Of a DNA stretch of 64,000 nt, positions 42,614-52,751 are shown piece after piece. Below the pieces are notes generated by a model that did not search any database, was not told the origin of the DNA, and saw only the letters and a list, made by a program, of their open reading frames with translations. This DNA is from Polaromonas sp. P2-4. GTDB taxonomy: Bacteria; Pseudomonadota; Gammaproteobacteria; Burkholderiales; Burkholderiaceae_C. The stretch is taken from NCBI GenBank assembly GCA_024703855.1, contig CP087965.1:1790001-1854000 (forward strand), written 5' to 3'. Both the position numbers and the translations under genes were made by a program. The first letter of the stretch is position 1. Each line of letters begins with the position of its first letter.

Positions 42614-43223
42614 ATGAATTGGCAAGAATTTACGGCCTTACTGGTGCTGGCCACGGCGATGAGCTTCACGCCGGGGCCCAACACCACGCTGTCCACCGCA
42701 TTGGCGGCTAACCACGGCTTCAAGCGCGCTGCCTTTTGTCTGCGCCGTGCCGGTGGGCTGGGGCATGCTGCTCTCGCTGTGCACCCTGGGCCTGGGCGCG
42801 CTGCTGCTGGCGGTGCCGCTGCTGGGCTGGGCCATCAAGATCATCGGCGTGGCCTACCTGCTGTGGCTGGCCTCAAAAATAGCCCAATCACACCAGCTCA
42901 GCGAAGCCGACGCGGCCCGCATGAATGTCACCTTCTTGCAGGGTGCGGCGCTGCAGTTTGTCAACATCAAGGCCTGGATGCTGGCGCTGGCGATTGTCAG
43001 CGGCTGGATCGCCGGGCGCAGCGACCCCGCATTGCGCATGGCCGTGGTGCTGCCGGTGATGCTGGCCTTTGCCTTTGTCAGCAACCTGGCCTATGCGCTG
43101 GCAGGTTCCCTGCTGCGTGACTGGCTGTCCGGGCCTGAAGGCACGGCCCGCCGGCTGCTCTGGTTTAACCGCGCCATGGCGCTGGTGCTCGTGATCACCG
43201 CCATCTGGATGCTCTATATATGA
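42614..43223 (+). CDS. LysE/RhtB-family amino-acid exporter, one frame break
   Basis: This inner-membrane exporter of about 203 residues carries the family signature ATAMSFTPGPNTTLSTALAA at its N-terminus, then AIKIIGVAYLLWLASKIA and QFVNIKAWMLALAIVSGWI. The frame breaks near 42740 in a GCGC run (corrected KRALPFVCAVPVGWGMLL). It is divergent from the MocR gene and overlaps the next transporter start (ATGA). Confidence 0.82.
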
Positions 43224-44175
43224 ACCGAGACTCCCAACTCAACAAGGGGCTCTGGCTCGGCCTGCTGGGTATCGTGATTTTTTTCGGTCACGTTGCCGAT
43301 GACGCGCCTGGCCGTGGGCACACCCGATGCACCACAAATGTCGGGCATCTTCATTGCGCTGGGCCGGGCCGTGGTGGCGGCCGCGCTGTCGGCCGTGTTT
43401 TTGCTGGCCACGCGCGCCGCTGCCCCGCCGCCAGGACTGGTGGCCGCTGGCCATCACGGCGGGCGGCGTGGTGTTTGGTTTTCCGCTGTTCACCTCGATT
43501 GCCATGCGTTATGTCGAAGCGGTGCACGCCAGCGTGATCGTCGGTGTGCTGCCGCTGGCCACCGCCGCAGTGGGCGCACTGCTGCATCGCCAGCGTCCGT
43601 CTGCGGGTTTCTGGTTGTGCGCCGCGCTGGGCAGCGCGCTGGTCGTGGCGTTTGCCATGCTGCGCTCGGGCGGCGCTGTGGGTCGCCTGTCCATCAATTT
43701 TGCGGACCTGTTGCTGCTGGCCGCCTGCCTGTGCGCGGCCATAGGTTACGGCTACGGCGCGCGGCTTTCACAGCACATGCGGGCCGAGCATGTGATTTGC
43801 TGGGCGTTGGTGCTGTCACTGCCGCTCAGCCTGCCGCTGGCGTTTTTCAGCTGGCCGGCTACACCGCTCAAGGCCACGGCCTGGTGGGGCTTTGCTTATG
43901 TGGCGGTGTTTTCGATGTGGCTGGGCTTTTTTGCCTGGTACCGCGGCTTGGCGCTGGGCGGCACGGTGCGGGTCAGCCAGGTGCAACTGGTGCAGCCGTT
44001 TTTGTCGATGCTGTTTGCTGTGCCGCTGCTCGGCGAGTCGCTCGATACGCTAACTGTGGGCTTTGGCCTCGCCGTGATTGCCACGGTGTTTGTCGGCAAG
44101 AAAATGCCGGTGCATCAGGCCTCGCACAGACCAGTGGCCAGCCTGAGCCCCCTTTTGAATCCGAAGGAACAATGA
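43220..44175 (+). CDS. EamA/DMT-family transporter, two frame breaks
   Basis: This is a ten-helix drug/metabolite exporter of about 318 residues. Typical pieces are GLWLGLLGIVIFSVTLPMTR, LPLATAAVGALLHRQRPSAG and VQLVQPFLSMLFAVPLLGES. Breaks are near 43280 (extra T in a T-run) and 43425. Its start overlaps the LysE stop and its stop overlaps the next ATG, so four genes (LysE, EamA, monooxygenase-like, cupin) form a tight chain. Confidence 0.82.
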
Positions 44176-44522
44176 TGTACTCAGCCGCTTTCATTTTCGA
44201 ACCCGGCGTCTACGACGAGCGATACCACGCGCTGGATGCGCTGATCGAGGCGGCCGCCCACGCAACCCCCGGTTATATGGGCGCGGAGTTGTGGAAGTCG
44301 CCGGACGGTACGAAGAGCAACGCCACCTACTTCTGGGAGACTCAGGAGTCGCTGCGCGCCTTCTCCTTGCACCCCAAGCACCTGGAAGCCAAACGTCAGT
44401 ACACCCAGTGGTACAAGGGCTTCCACATCGTCATCTCGGAGGTGCTGCGCTCATATGGCGACGGCACGATTGCACACATCACACCGAACCAGCGAACGCA
44501 GGCTGAGGAGCCGACAGCATGA
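44172..44522 (+). CDS. Antibiotic biosynthesis monooxygenase (ABM)-like small protein
   Basis: This 116-residue ferredoxin-like alpha/beta barrel protein has YSAAFIFEPGVYDERYHALD and ATPGYMGAELWKSPDGTKSN, with WETQESLRAFSLHPKHLEAK in the second half. Members act as cofactor-free monooxygenases or heme-degrading and stress proteins. The substrate is unknown. Overlaps with both neighbours show operon membership. Confidence 0.7.
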   Translation: MMYSAAFIFEPGVYDERYHALDALIEAAAHATPGYMGAELWKSPDGTKSNATYFWETQESLRAFSLHPKHLEAKRQYTQWYKGFHIVISEVLRSYGDGTIAHITPNQRTQAEEPTA

Positions 44523-44848
44523 ACATCACCAACATTCCCTTTGGCACGACCGACTGGTCGGCAGTGGTGCGCACCGAACACCCCGGCATCACCGGCAAGG
44601 CGTTCTGGCGCACGCAGCAGTTTGGCGGCATCCGCGTGCGCATGGTCGAATACACGGCCGGCTATGTGTCCGACCACTGGTGCAGCAAAGGGCATATCCT
44701 GTTGTGCCTGGAAGGTGAATTGCACACCGAACTGGACGACGGCAGGCAGCATGTGTTGCTGCCCGGCATGAGCTACCAGGTGGCCGACGGGGCCGAGGCG
44801 CACCGCTCAACGGCACCGAATGGCGCCAAACTGTTTATCGTGGACTGA
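44519..44848 (+). CDS. DHCW-motif cupin-fold protein
   Basis: This 109-residue small cupin carries VSDHWCSKGHILLCLEGELH, the stretch that gives the DHCW-motif family its name, and then LPGMSYQVADGAEAHRS. It probably binds a metal within the barrel. The function is not established. It overlaps the preceding gene by four bases, and nothing follows for 66 bp. Confidence 0.75.
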   Translation: MNITNIPFGTTDWSAVVRTEHPGITGKAFWRTQQFGGIRVRMVEYTAGYVSDHWCSKGHILLCLEGELHTELDDGRQHVLLPGMSYQVADGAEAHRSTAPNGAKLFIVD

Positions 44849-44914
44849 TTCGATAAAAGTCTTTTTCGCTCAAACGTTTGCGCGCCTTTTTCAACCAAAA
44901 CCTGGGCCATATTC

Positions 44915-45559
44915 ATGCACATAGCCATCCTGACATTCGACGGATTCAACGAACTGGACTCATTAATTGCCTATGGAATGCTCAGCCGCATTTCATTGCT
45001 GGGTGATGCCGACTGGAAGGTCAGCATTGCCAGTCCAACGGCACGGGTGACGTCAATGAACGGGTTAACAATCGATGCGCACGTTGGCCTGAAAGAAGCC
45101 AATCAGGCCGATGCCGTATTGATAGGCAGCGGAATGAAAACGCGTGAAGTTGCCAACGACCCGTCCATCCTCGGTCAACTACAGCTCAACCCGCAAAGCC
45201 AGCTCATTGCAGCGCAGTGCTCTGGAACATTTTTGCTCGCAAAGCTGGGGCTCATCGGTCAAACCCCGGCGTGCACCGACTCATCCAGCAAGCCCCGGGT
45301 ACAAGCTGCCGGGGTAAAGATTTTGAACCAGGCATTTTTTGCGAATGGCAACCTGGCAACCGCAGGGGGTTGTTTGTCCGCCCAATACATTTCTGCCTGG
45401 ATGATTGCCCGATTAAAGGGAGTTGAAAAAGCCAGGGAGGTGCTGCACTACTTTTCCCCGGTAGGTGAAAAAGACGAGTACGTGGCGCGGGCACTTTCAC
45501 ATATCAACGCGAATTTACTGGAACAGTCGGTGGCGCTGGAAACTGCCTGCGCATCGTGA
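44915..45559 (+). CDS. DJ-1/PfpI-family protein
   Basis: This 214-residue glutamine-amidotransferase-like protein has ILTFDGFNELDSL at its N-terminus and the nucleophile elbow LIAAQCSGTFLLAKLG. Members include isonitrile hydratases, glyoxalase-III-like enzymes and regulators. No helix-turn-helix domain is attached. The gene has more AT-rich codons than the flanking genes, which suggests separate acquisition. The frame is intact. Confidence 0.75.
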   Translation: MHIAILTFDGFNELDSLIAYGMLSRISLLGDADWKVSIASPTARVTSMNGLTIDAHVGLKEANQADAVLIGSGMKTREVANDPSILGQLQLNPQSQLIAAQCSGTFLLAKLGLIGQTPACTDSSSKPRVQAAGVKILNQAFFANGNLATAGGCLSAQYISAWMIARLKGVEKAREVLHYFSPVGEKDEYVARALSHINANLLEQSVALETACAS

Positions 45560-45635
45560 GGCTGCTGAATTTTTTTGTATGTCAAAGACCCAAGCGCCTC
45601 ACACACCTGACAGGGCAATCGCAAGGAACGGCGCG

Positions 45636-45998
45636 ATGAAGGCCTCTATAACCCAGGCCCTGAAGCGCCTGCCCGGCGCCCCTGCCGCGGCCTACCCGGA
45701 AGGTGTGCCCTTCACCACGGTGATGGCAAGCGGCAGCATGAGCGTGGAAGTGTTTGCGCCCGGCAGCAACGCCGATGGCCGGGACCGGCAACAGCCGCAC
45801 ACGCAAGACGAGCTGTACTTTGTGCAGGGCGGCGAAGGTGAGATCATCATCAACGGCCAGCGTTTTAAAGCTGGCGCTGGCGATGCATTCTTTGTGGCCG
45901 CCGGCACGGCACACCACTTTGAAAACTTTACACACGATTTTGTGACTTGGGTCGTCTTTTACGGCCCGCAAGGAGGAGAAAGAAATGAACATGAATGA
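45636..45998 (+). CDS. Small cupin-domain protein
   Basis: This 120-residue single-domain cupin has QPHTQDELYFVQGGEGEII and GDAFFVAAGTAHHFENFT, giving the two metal-binding motifs. ATG 45636 has AAGGAA seven bases upstream and is preferred to ATG 45579, which lacks one. It overlaps the start of the aminotransferase gene (AAGGAGGAG lies inside its 3' end), so the two are translated together. Confidence 0.75.
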   Translation: MKASITQALKRLPGAPAAAYPEGVPFTTVMASGSMSVEVFAPGSNADGRDRQQPHTQDELYFVQGGEGEIIINGQRFKAGAGDAFFVAAGTAHHFENFTHDFVTWVVFYGPQGGERNEHE

Positions 45999-47222
45999 AC
46001 TTCAAAACGCCCCCTGGGTGATGGCCAAACGCGCCAAAAAAATGAATCCCTCAGTGATCCGCGAGATCCTGAAGGTCACGGAAAAGCCCGGCATCATCAG
46101 CTTTGCGGGCGGCCTGCCCTCGCCCAAGACCTTTCCGATCAGCGCCTTTACCGCGGCCTGCGAAAAAGTGCTGCGTGAAGACGGCCATGCCGCCCTGCAG
46201 TACGCCGCCAGCGAAGGCTTTATCACGCTGCGCGAGTTGGTGGCGGCCTTCCTGCCCTGGGACGTAGACCCGGCGCAGGTGCTGATCACCACCGGCTCGC
46301 AACAGGGGCTGGATTTGATCGCCAAGGTGCTGATTGACGAAGGCAGCCGCGTGCTGGTGGAAACCCCCACCTACCTGGGCGCGCTGCAGGCCTTCGCGCC
46401 CATGGAACCGGAGATCGTTGGCGTGGCCAGCGATGACGAGGGTGTGGATTTGGCCGACCTTGCAAACAAGGCCGCAGGCGCGCGCTTCTTTTACGTGTTG
46501 CCCAACTTCCAGAACCCGACCGGCCGCACCATGAGCGAAGCACGCCGCGCTGGTCTGAGTGCCGAAGCGGCGCGACTGGGCCTGCCCCTCGTTGAAGACA
46601 ACCCCTACGGCGACCTGTGGTTTGACACCCCGCCGCCGCCGCCGCTGACGGCGCGCAACCCCGAGGGCTGCGTCTACCTCGGCTCGTTTTCCAAGGTGCT
46701 GGCCCCGGGGCTGCGCCTGGGTTTCATGGTGGCGCCCAAGTCGCTCTACCCCAAGCTGTTGCAAGCCAAGCAGGCGGCCGACCTGCACAGCCCCGGCTTT
46801 AACCAGCGCATGGTGGCCGAGGTGATGAAAGACGGCTTCCTGGATCGCCATGTGCCGACCATACCGCGCTCTACAAATCGCAGCGCGATGCCATGCTGGG
46901 CGCGATGCAGCAGCACATGCCTGAAGGTGTGGAATGGAACACCCCAGCGGGCGGCATGTTTGTGTGGGTGCGCCTGCCCAAGGGTATGAATGCGATTGAG
47001 CTGCTGCCCAAGGCGGTCGACCGGAACGTGGCGTTTGTGCCCGGCGCGGCCTTTTACGCCGACGGCGCCGACCCGCGCACGCTGCGCCTGTCGTTTGTAA
47101 CGTCCAGCGTGGAGCAAATCCACATTGGCATTGCAGCATTGGCCGCAGCCATACGCGAGCAATCGCCTGGCACCGCGCCCGCGCGTGTCGAGCGCGACCC
47201 GGCTGAGCTGCCGGCGAGCTGA
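45985..47222 (+). CDS. PLP-dependent aminotransferase (2-aminoadipate/LysN type), one frame break
   Basis: This class-I/II aminotransferase of about 412 residues lacks a regulator domain. Motifs are GIISFAGGLPSPKTFPI, TTGSQQGLDLIAKVLIDEG, LPNFQNPTGRTMS and the PLP lysine in YLGSFSKVLAPGLRLGFM. One C is missing near 46865 (corrected VPTHTALYKSQRDAML). An excellent AAGGAGGAG site precedes the ATG. A LysE exporter gene starts 16 bp downstream, suggesting joint amino-acid turnover. Confidence 0.85.
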
Positions 47223-47237
47223 CACCACAAGGCCGCC

Positions 47238-47875
47238 ATGATCGACGTGGGTACGCTCTCGCTGTTTTTGCTTGCGGTGCTGGCGCTTTTCCTGTCGCCC
47301 GGGCCCAACATGGCCTTCGTGCTCTCCCATGGCGTCGCGCACGGGGTGCGCGGCGGGTTCGCGGCAGCGATGGGTATCTCTGCGGCGGATTTGGTCCACA
47401 CGCTGTGCGCCGCCACCGGGGTGACCGCACTGGTCGCGGCCTGGCCGCCGTCTTTCGACGTACTGCGCTATGCAGGCGCGCTCTACCTGCTGTGGCTCGC
47501 CTGGCAAGCCATGCGCCCGGCCAGCACGCGCAGCAACGCGCAGGCCCAGCCGGCAACGTTGCGCGCATTGTGCGCATGGCGCTGTTGAACAACCTGGTGA
47601 ACCCGAAGGCGCTGCTCTTTTTCATGGTGTTTCTGCCGCAGTTCGTCAATCCGGCGCGCGGCCATGTAACGCTCCAGCTGCTGCTTCTCGGCGCCACGCT
47701 GGCGGCGGTTGCGCTGGTTTTCAATACCCTGCTCGGTGCCTGCAGCGGACAGCTTGGGCGCTGCTTGCAGGCGCGGCCTGGCGCCGCCAAATTCCAGCGT
47801 GGGCTGCTGGCGTTTGTCATGGCAGGGCTGGCGCTGCGCCTTCTTTTTCTCGACCGGCCTTCCAAAGGAATCTGA
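47238..47875 (+). CDS. LysE/RhtB-family amino-acid exporter, one frame break
   Basis: This exporter of about 212 residues reads LLAVLALFLSPGPNMAFVLS, RYAGALYLLWLAWQAM and LLNNLVNPKALLFFMVFLPQ. The break is near 47560 around the text VARIVRMALLNNL. It lies between the aminotransferase and GST genes on the same strand with short gaps. The frame-corrected protein has the usual six helices. Confidence 0.82.
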
Positions 47876-47878
47876 AAC

Positions 47879-48499
47879 ATGTTGCATATCTGGGGACGCA
47901 TCAGTTCCATCAATGTTCGCAAGGTGGTGTGGACCGCCCAGGAGCTCGGCCTGACGCTGCAGCGCACCGACGCCGGCGGCCAGTTCGGCATTGTGAAAGA
48001 GGCCGACTACCTGCGCAAGAACCCGAACGCCCTGGTGCCGATGATTGAAGACGGCGAGGCGGTTTTGTGGGAGTCCAACGTGATCGTGCGCTATCTGTGC
48101 GCCAGGCATTCCCCGGGCAACTTGTATCCCCTCGCCCTGCCGGAGCGCTTTGCCGCCGAGCAATGGATGGACTGGCAGCAAACCACCTTCAACCCGGCGG
48201 GGCGCAGCGCCTTTATTCAATGGATTCGCACGCCGGCCGAGCAGCGGCAGGCCGCTGTCATCGCGCAGTCGAATGCCGCTACCGAGCCTTTGCTGGACCT
48301 GCTGGATGCGCATCTGGCGCACCACGCTTTCATGGGCGGTGAGCAGTTCACCATGGCCGACATTCCGCTGGCATGCGAAATGCATCGCTGGTTTGGCCTG
48401 CCCCAGCCGCGGCCTGCGCGCCCGCATCTGGACCGCTGGTACCAGACCATTCTGGTGCGCCCCGCCGCCCGCGGCGTGCTGGATCTGCCTCTGTCGTGA
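47879..48499 (+). CDS. Glutathione S-transferase family protein
   Basis: This 206-residue protein has an N-terminal thioredoxin-like domain ([20 protein letters not shown], then [12 protein letters not shown] and the glutathione-binding [10 protein letters not shown]). An all-helical C-terminal domain follows, with [19 protein letters not shown]. It would conjugate glutathione to electrophiles. It starts three bases after the exporter stop. The frame is intact. Confidence 0.85.
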   Translation: MLHIWGRISSINVRKVVWTAQELGLTLQRTDAGGQFGIVKEADYLRKNPNALVPMIEDGEAVLWESNVIVRYLCARHSPGNLYPLALPERFAAEQWMDWQQTTFNPAGRSAFIQWIRTPAEQRQAAVIAQSNAATEPLLDLLDAHLAHHAFMGGEQFTMADIPLACEMHRWFGLPQPRPARPHLDRWYQTILVRPAARGVLDLPLS

Positions 48500-48540
48500 G
48501 CCTTTCAGCGCCCGAAAAACGAACAAAGACAGAAAGAGAA

Positions 48541-49475
48541 ATGATGAAGCAACGCCCATTCAAACAGGTTGACGTGTTCACCGCCACGCCCTACTTCGGC
48601 AACCCGCTGGCCGTGGTGCTCGATGCTGGATCAGATGGTGGCCTGAGCGATGAGGAGATGCAGCGTTTTGCGCGCTGGACGAACTTGTCGGAAACCACCT
48701 TTTGCTGCCGCCGACCGATCCCTCTGCCGACTACCGGGTGCGCATCTTCACGCCCGGCGGCGAATTGCCCTTTGCCGGCCACCCGACGCTGGGCAGTTGC
48801 CACAGCTGGCTGGAAGCGGGCGGACAGCCGCGTGCCACGGACTTCATCGTGCAGGAGTGCAAGGTCGGCCTGGTGAAGATTCGTCGCGAGCCTGGCACAA
48901 AGCGCCTGGCGTTTGCCGCCCCACCCCTCAAACGCTCTGCGCCCAGCCCTGTTTTGCTGGCCCAGGTTGCGGCCGCGCTCGGCCTGAAAGCGCCGCAAAT
49001 TCTTGCCGCGCAACTGCTGGACAACGGCCCGCTCTGGCTGGGGTTGTTGCTGGACAGCCCTGAAACCGTGCTGCAGCTGACGCCCGACCATGCGACGCTT
49101 GCAAAGCTGGATGCCAAAGTCGGCGTCGCGGCGATCTACCCATCACAAGAAGCCCCGCCGTTGATCGCCCGCGCCAACCGCGAAGCACAGGCGTTCAGCA
49201 CAACGGCCGCAGCCGACACGGCCGCGGCGCCCGATCTTGAAGTGCGCGCCTTCGTCGCCTCCATCGGCATCAACGAAGACCCGGTCACCGGCAGCCTCAA
49301 CGCCAGCCTGGCGCAATGGCTGATTGCCGAAGGCCATGTGCCCGAGCGTTATGTGGCGTCGCAAGGCGTCTGCCTTGACCGCGCAGGGCAGGTGCATATC
49401 GAGCGCGATGCGTCCGGCCAGGTCTGGGTCGGCGGCGAATCGGTCACCTGCATTGACGGCAAGGTCACGCTTTAA
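48541..49475 (+). CDS. PhzF-family isomerase/epimerase-fold protein, one frame break
   Basis: This protein of about 311 residues has the PhzF pattern [20 protein letters not shown], the catalytic-type glutamate in [28 protein letters not shown] and [20 protein letters not shown]. One T is missing near 48705. PhzF relatives isomerise small metabolites; the substrate is unknown here. A second ATG directly follows the first. Confidence 0.84.
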
Positions 49476-49488
49476 ACCCAGGCCAGCC

Positions 49489-50206
49489 ATGAAAACCGCC
49501 GCCACGACACCTTCGCCACTGACCTGCTGCATCGACCATTTGGTCGTGCTGGCGGCCAGCCTGGACGAAGGCGTGCAATGGTGCGAAAGCATGCTGGGCA
49601 TCACGCCCGGGCCGGGCGGTGAACATGCGCTGATGGGTACGCACAACCGGCTTTTCACGGTGGCCTCACCCGCATTTCCCGCGGCTTACTTCGAGATCAT
49701 TGCTATACATTCAGGAGCACCTTGCGACCGCCCTGCGGGGGCAAAGCGCTGGTTTGACATGGATGACCGGGAATTGCAGCGGCACTTAAGCAAGACCGGG
49801 CCGCAGCTGGCGCACTTTGTGGCGAGCACCACGCGGGCCGAGGGCGGCGTGTGCGCACTGGCCCGCCTGGGCCTGGACCGGGGCGAGTTGCTGCACGCCT
49901 CGCGCATGACGGCGCAAGGTTTGCTGAGCTGGAGAATCACCGTGCGAGAGGACGGCCAGCGGCTTTTCTACGGCACGCTGCCGACCTTGATCCAGTGGGG
50001 TGAAATGCATCCCACGCAGGCCATGACACCTTCGGGGGTGACGCTGCAATCGCTTCACGCCAGCCACCCACGGCCCGGACGCGCTGCGTGCCGCTTACGA
50101 AGCCATTGGCCTCGCGGGTGTTGGTCTGGCCCAGGGCCCGCCCAATCTCATTGCTACGCTGCAAACGCCGCGTGGTTTGCTCACGCTCGAATCCCGAGGA
50201 ATTTAA
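49489..50206 (+). CDS. VOC-superfamily (glyoxalase-like) protein, one frame break
   Basis: This protein of about 239 residues has CCIDHLVVLAASLDEGVQWC at the start and MGTHNRLFTVASPAFPAAYF, then LPTLIQWGEMHP, a typical glyoxalase-like domain. A break near 50070 joins ASHPHGPDALRAAYEAIG to the true end at 50206. A weak match to the intergenic repeat core lies at about 49702. Start ATG 49489 is 13 bp after the PhzF stop. Confidence 0.75.
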
Positions 50207-50215
50207 GGAGGTCCC

Positions 50216-50855
50216 ATGCTTAACTTTCCTGAACTTGCCTGGTTTGCGCTCGTTGCGCTGGCGCTGGTGCTTACGCCTGGGCCCAACATGATTTACTGCA
50301 TCTCGCGCACTTTGTGCCAGGGCCGCGGCGCCGGGCTGGTGTCGCTGGGCGGCGTGGCCGTGGGCTTTGTGGTGCACCTGCTGGCCGCCTCGTTCGGGTT
50401 GACCGCGCTGCTGCTGGCGGTGCCCGTGGCCTTTACCGCCATCAAGGTCGTCGGCGCCGTTTATTTGCTGTGGCTGGCCTGGCAGGCGGTCAAGCCCGGC
50501 GGGCTCTCGCCCTTTGAAACACGCGAGCTGCCGCATGACCCGCCACGCACCCTGTTTCTCATGGGCTTCATGACCAACTTGCTCAATCCCAAGGTGGCGA
50601 TGTTTTACCTGTCATTTTTTCCGCAGTTTTTGCACCCCGAGCGCGGACAGGTGCTGCTGCAAAGCCTGACGCTGGGCGCGGTGCAGATCAGTGTGAGCGT
50701 GGGGGTCAACACCTTGCTCATCTGTTTTGCCGCCGGCCTGGCCTGGCTTTTTGAACCGCAACATCAGCTGGATGCGGGCGCAGCGTTATGTCATGGGCTC
50801 GGTCATGGGCCTGCTGGCGCTGCGCCTGCTGACCGAGAAGCGGGCAGCAGCATGA
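50216..50855 (+). CDS. LysE/RhtB-family amino-acid exporter, one frame break
   Basis: This is the third LysE-type exporter of the region, about 213 residues: ALVALALVLTPGPNMIYCIS, AIKVVGAVYLLWLAWQAV and GFMTNLLNPKVAMFYLSFFP. One extra T near 50755 breaks the frame (corrected LNRNISWMRAQRYVMGSVMG). An AAGGAGG site sits before the ATG. The stop overlaps the start of the threonine-dehydratase-like gene, pairing an amino-acid exporter with an amino-acid-degrading enzyme. Confidence 0.83.
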
Positions 50856-51867
50856 GCGCCGTCTTGCGCAGCGATGGAGCACCGGCATCGGACGCCAACA
50901 TGGGCTTACCGGATTTGCAGGATATTGAAGCTGCCGCCCGCGTCGTTTACCGCGAGTTTCAGGCCACGCCGCAATACCGCTGGGGCCTGTCCAGCCAGCG
51001 GCTGGGCACCGACTGCTGGATCAAGCACGAGAACCACACGCCGGTCGGTGCGTTCAAGATACGCGGCGGGCTGACTTACTTTGAGCGCTTAAACAGCGGG
51101 GCGAGTTGCCGGCCGAAGTCATCAGCGCCACGCGCGGCAACCACGGCCAGAGCATAGGCTGGGCGGCGCGTGCGCACGGTGTGGCCTGCACCATCGTGGT
51201 TCCGCTGGGCAATTCGCTGGAGAAAAATGCCGCCATGCGCGCCCTCGGTGTCACGCTGATCGAGCACGGGCAAGACTTCCAGGAAAGCCGCGAGTTCGCC
51301 ATCAACCTGGCCGCCGAACGTGGCGCCCACATGGTGCCCAGCTTTCACACCGACCTGTTGCGCGGCGTGGCGACCTACTGGTGGGAGTTCATGCTGGCCG
51401 TGCCGCAGCTTGACGTGGTCTATGTGCCGATCGGCCAGGGCTCGGGCGCCTGCGCAGCGATTGCCGCCAAGCTGGCCTTGAAGCGCAGCTTGCGCATCGT
51501 CGGCGTGGTCAGCGCCCATGCCACCACCTATGCCGACTCACTGGCCGCAGGCCGTGTGGTGGAGGCGCCGGTCAGCACCCAGCTGGCCGACGGCATGGCC
51601 TGCCGCATCGCGGACCAGGCGGCGCTGGGCATCATCGCGCCGCATATCGACCACATCGTGCAAGTCACCGATGATGAAGTGGCCCAGGCGATGCGCGACC
51701 TGTACGCCGACACACACAACGTGGCCGAAGGCGCGGGTGCCGCCAGCTTTGCAGCGGCCATGCAAGAACGCGCTCAACTCAAGGGCCAGGTGGTGGGCAC
51801 CACCCTGTGCGGCGGCAATGTGGACAGTGCGACTGTCGCCAAGGTGCTGCTTAGAACTTGTCCGTGA
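50852..51867 (+). CDS. Threonine/serine dehydratase-family PLP enzyme, one frame break
   Basis: This fold-type II PLP enzyme of about 339 residues has the PLP lysine in TPVGAFKIRGGLTYFE, the phosphate loop IGQGSGACAAIAAK and VISATRGNHGQSIGWAAR. One A is missing near 51095 (corrected ERLKQRGELPAEV). Members deaminate threonine or serine, and some process hydroxyectoine intermediates. No ACT regulatory domain is present, so it is a catabolic type. Confidence 0.82.
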
Positions 51868-51923
51868 GTGATTTGGGGTCGCGCGGGACTAAAAACCAGG
51901 CAAAACTTCGCCACAATTTGCCC

Positions 51924-52592
51924 ATGGGAACCCTTTACCTTGTGCGCCACGGCCAGGCCTCGTTTGGCGCTGATGACTACGACGTACTCAGTGACATGGG
52001 GCAACGGCAAAGTGTGCGGCTGGGTGAATACTTTGCGCACAAAGGCATGAAGTTCGATGCCGTGCTGACTGGCACACTGCGCCGACATCTGCAAACCTAT
52101 GCCGGTATCAGCCAGGGTCTGGGTGTCGCCGCTGAGGCTGTCCAATGGCCCGGTCTCAACGAATACGACAGTCACGCCGTCATCGCCACCATTCACCCGC
52201 ACAAGCTGGAAAAACCGACCTCGCCCGAGATGTACCGCAGCCATTTCCGCCTGCTGCGTGATGGCCTGGCGCAATGGATGGCCGGCGTGGTCAGCCCTCA
52301 AGGCATGCCCAGCTACACCGATTTCGTCGCCGGCGTGACCAGCGCACTGGACCATATTCGCAGCAGTTACGAGGGCAATGTGTTGCTGGTCTCCAGCGGC
52401 GGGCCCATATCCACCGCCGTGGGCCATGTGCTGGGCACCAGCCCGGAAACGACGATTGAGCTGAACCTGCGCATACGCAACAGCTCGGTCACCGAGTTTG
52501 CCTTCACGCCCAAGCGCCACATGCTGGTGACCTACAACACCTTGCCGCACCTGGATGCGCCCGAACACGCGAGCTGGGTGACCTACGCCTGA
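51924..52592 (+). CDS. Histidine phosphatase family (phosphoglycerate-mutase-like) protein
   Basis: This 222-residue protein has the catalytic MGTLYLVRHGQASFGADDYD and the later VLLVSSGGPISTAV (no second-half histidine of the usual GH form is obvious). It is a phosphatase of unknown substrate. Its TGA stop is shared with the first bases of the inverted-repeat element. The frame is intact. Confidence 0.8.
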   Translation: MGTLYLVRHGQASFGADDYDVLSDMGQRQSVRLGEYFAHKGMKFDAVLTGTLRRHLQTYAGISQGLGVAAEAVQWPGLNEYDSHAVIATIHPHKLEKPTSPEMYRSHFRLLRDGLAQWMAGVVSPQGMPSYTDFVAGVTSALDHIRSSYEGNVLLVSSGGPISTAVGHVLGTSPETTIELNLRIRNSSVTEFAFTPKRHMLVTYNTLPHLDAPEHASWVTYA

Positions 52593-52694
52593 TTCCATTT
52601 CTACTTCAACGCGATAGGTCGTTGCCCCGCCTTGCCGTGCTACAGCACTGTCTGCGGCGGTGCGCCTACTCTCGCATTGAATTAGAAATGGAAT
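52592..52694. mobile_element. Small inverted-repeat (MITE-like) element, copy 1
   Basis: This is a 103-bp unit bounded by ATTCCATTTCTA and TAGAAATGGAAT. The terminal repeats extend to 18 bp with one mismatch. The left 42 bases (52591-52632) are an exact reverse complement of 63302-63343. It carries no gene. The left end supplies the last bases of a TGA stop codon. Confidence 0.72.
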
Positions 52695-52751
52695 GAGCCA
52701 GCGGTTAGGGCCTGAACCCTGCGATGGGCCGCCCGGCCACGGCAGCGCGCC

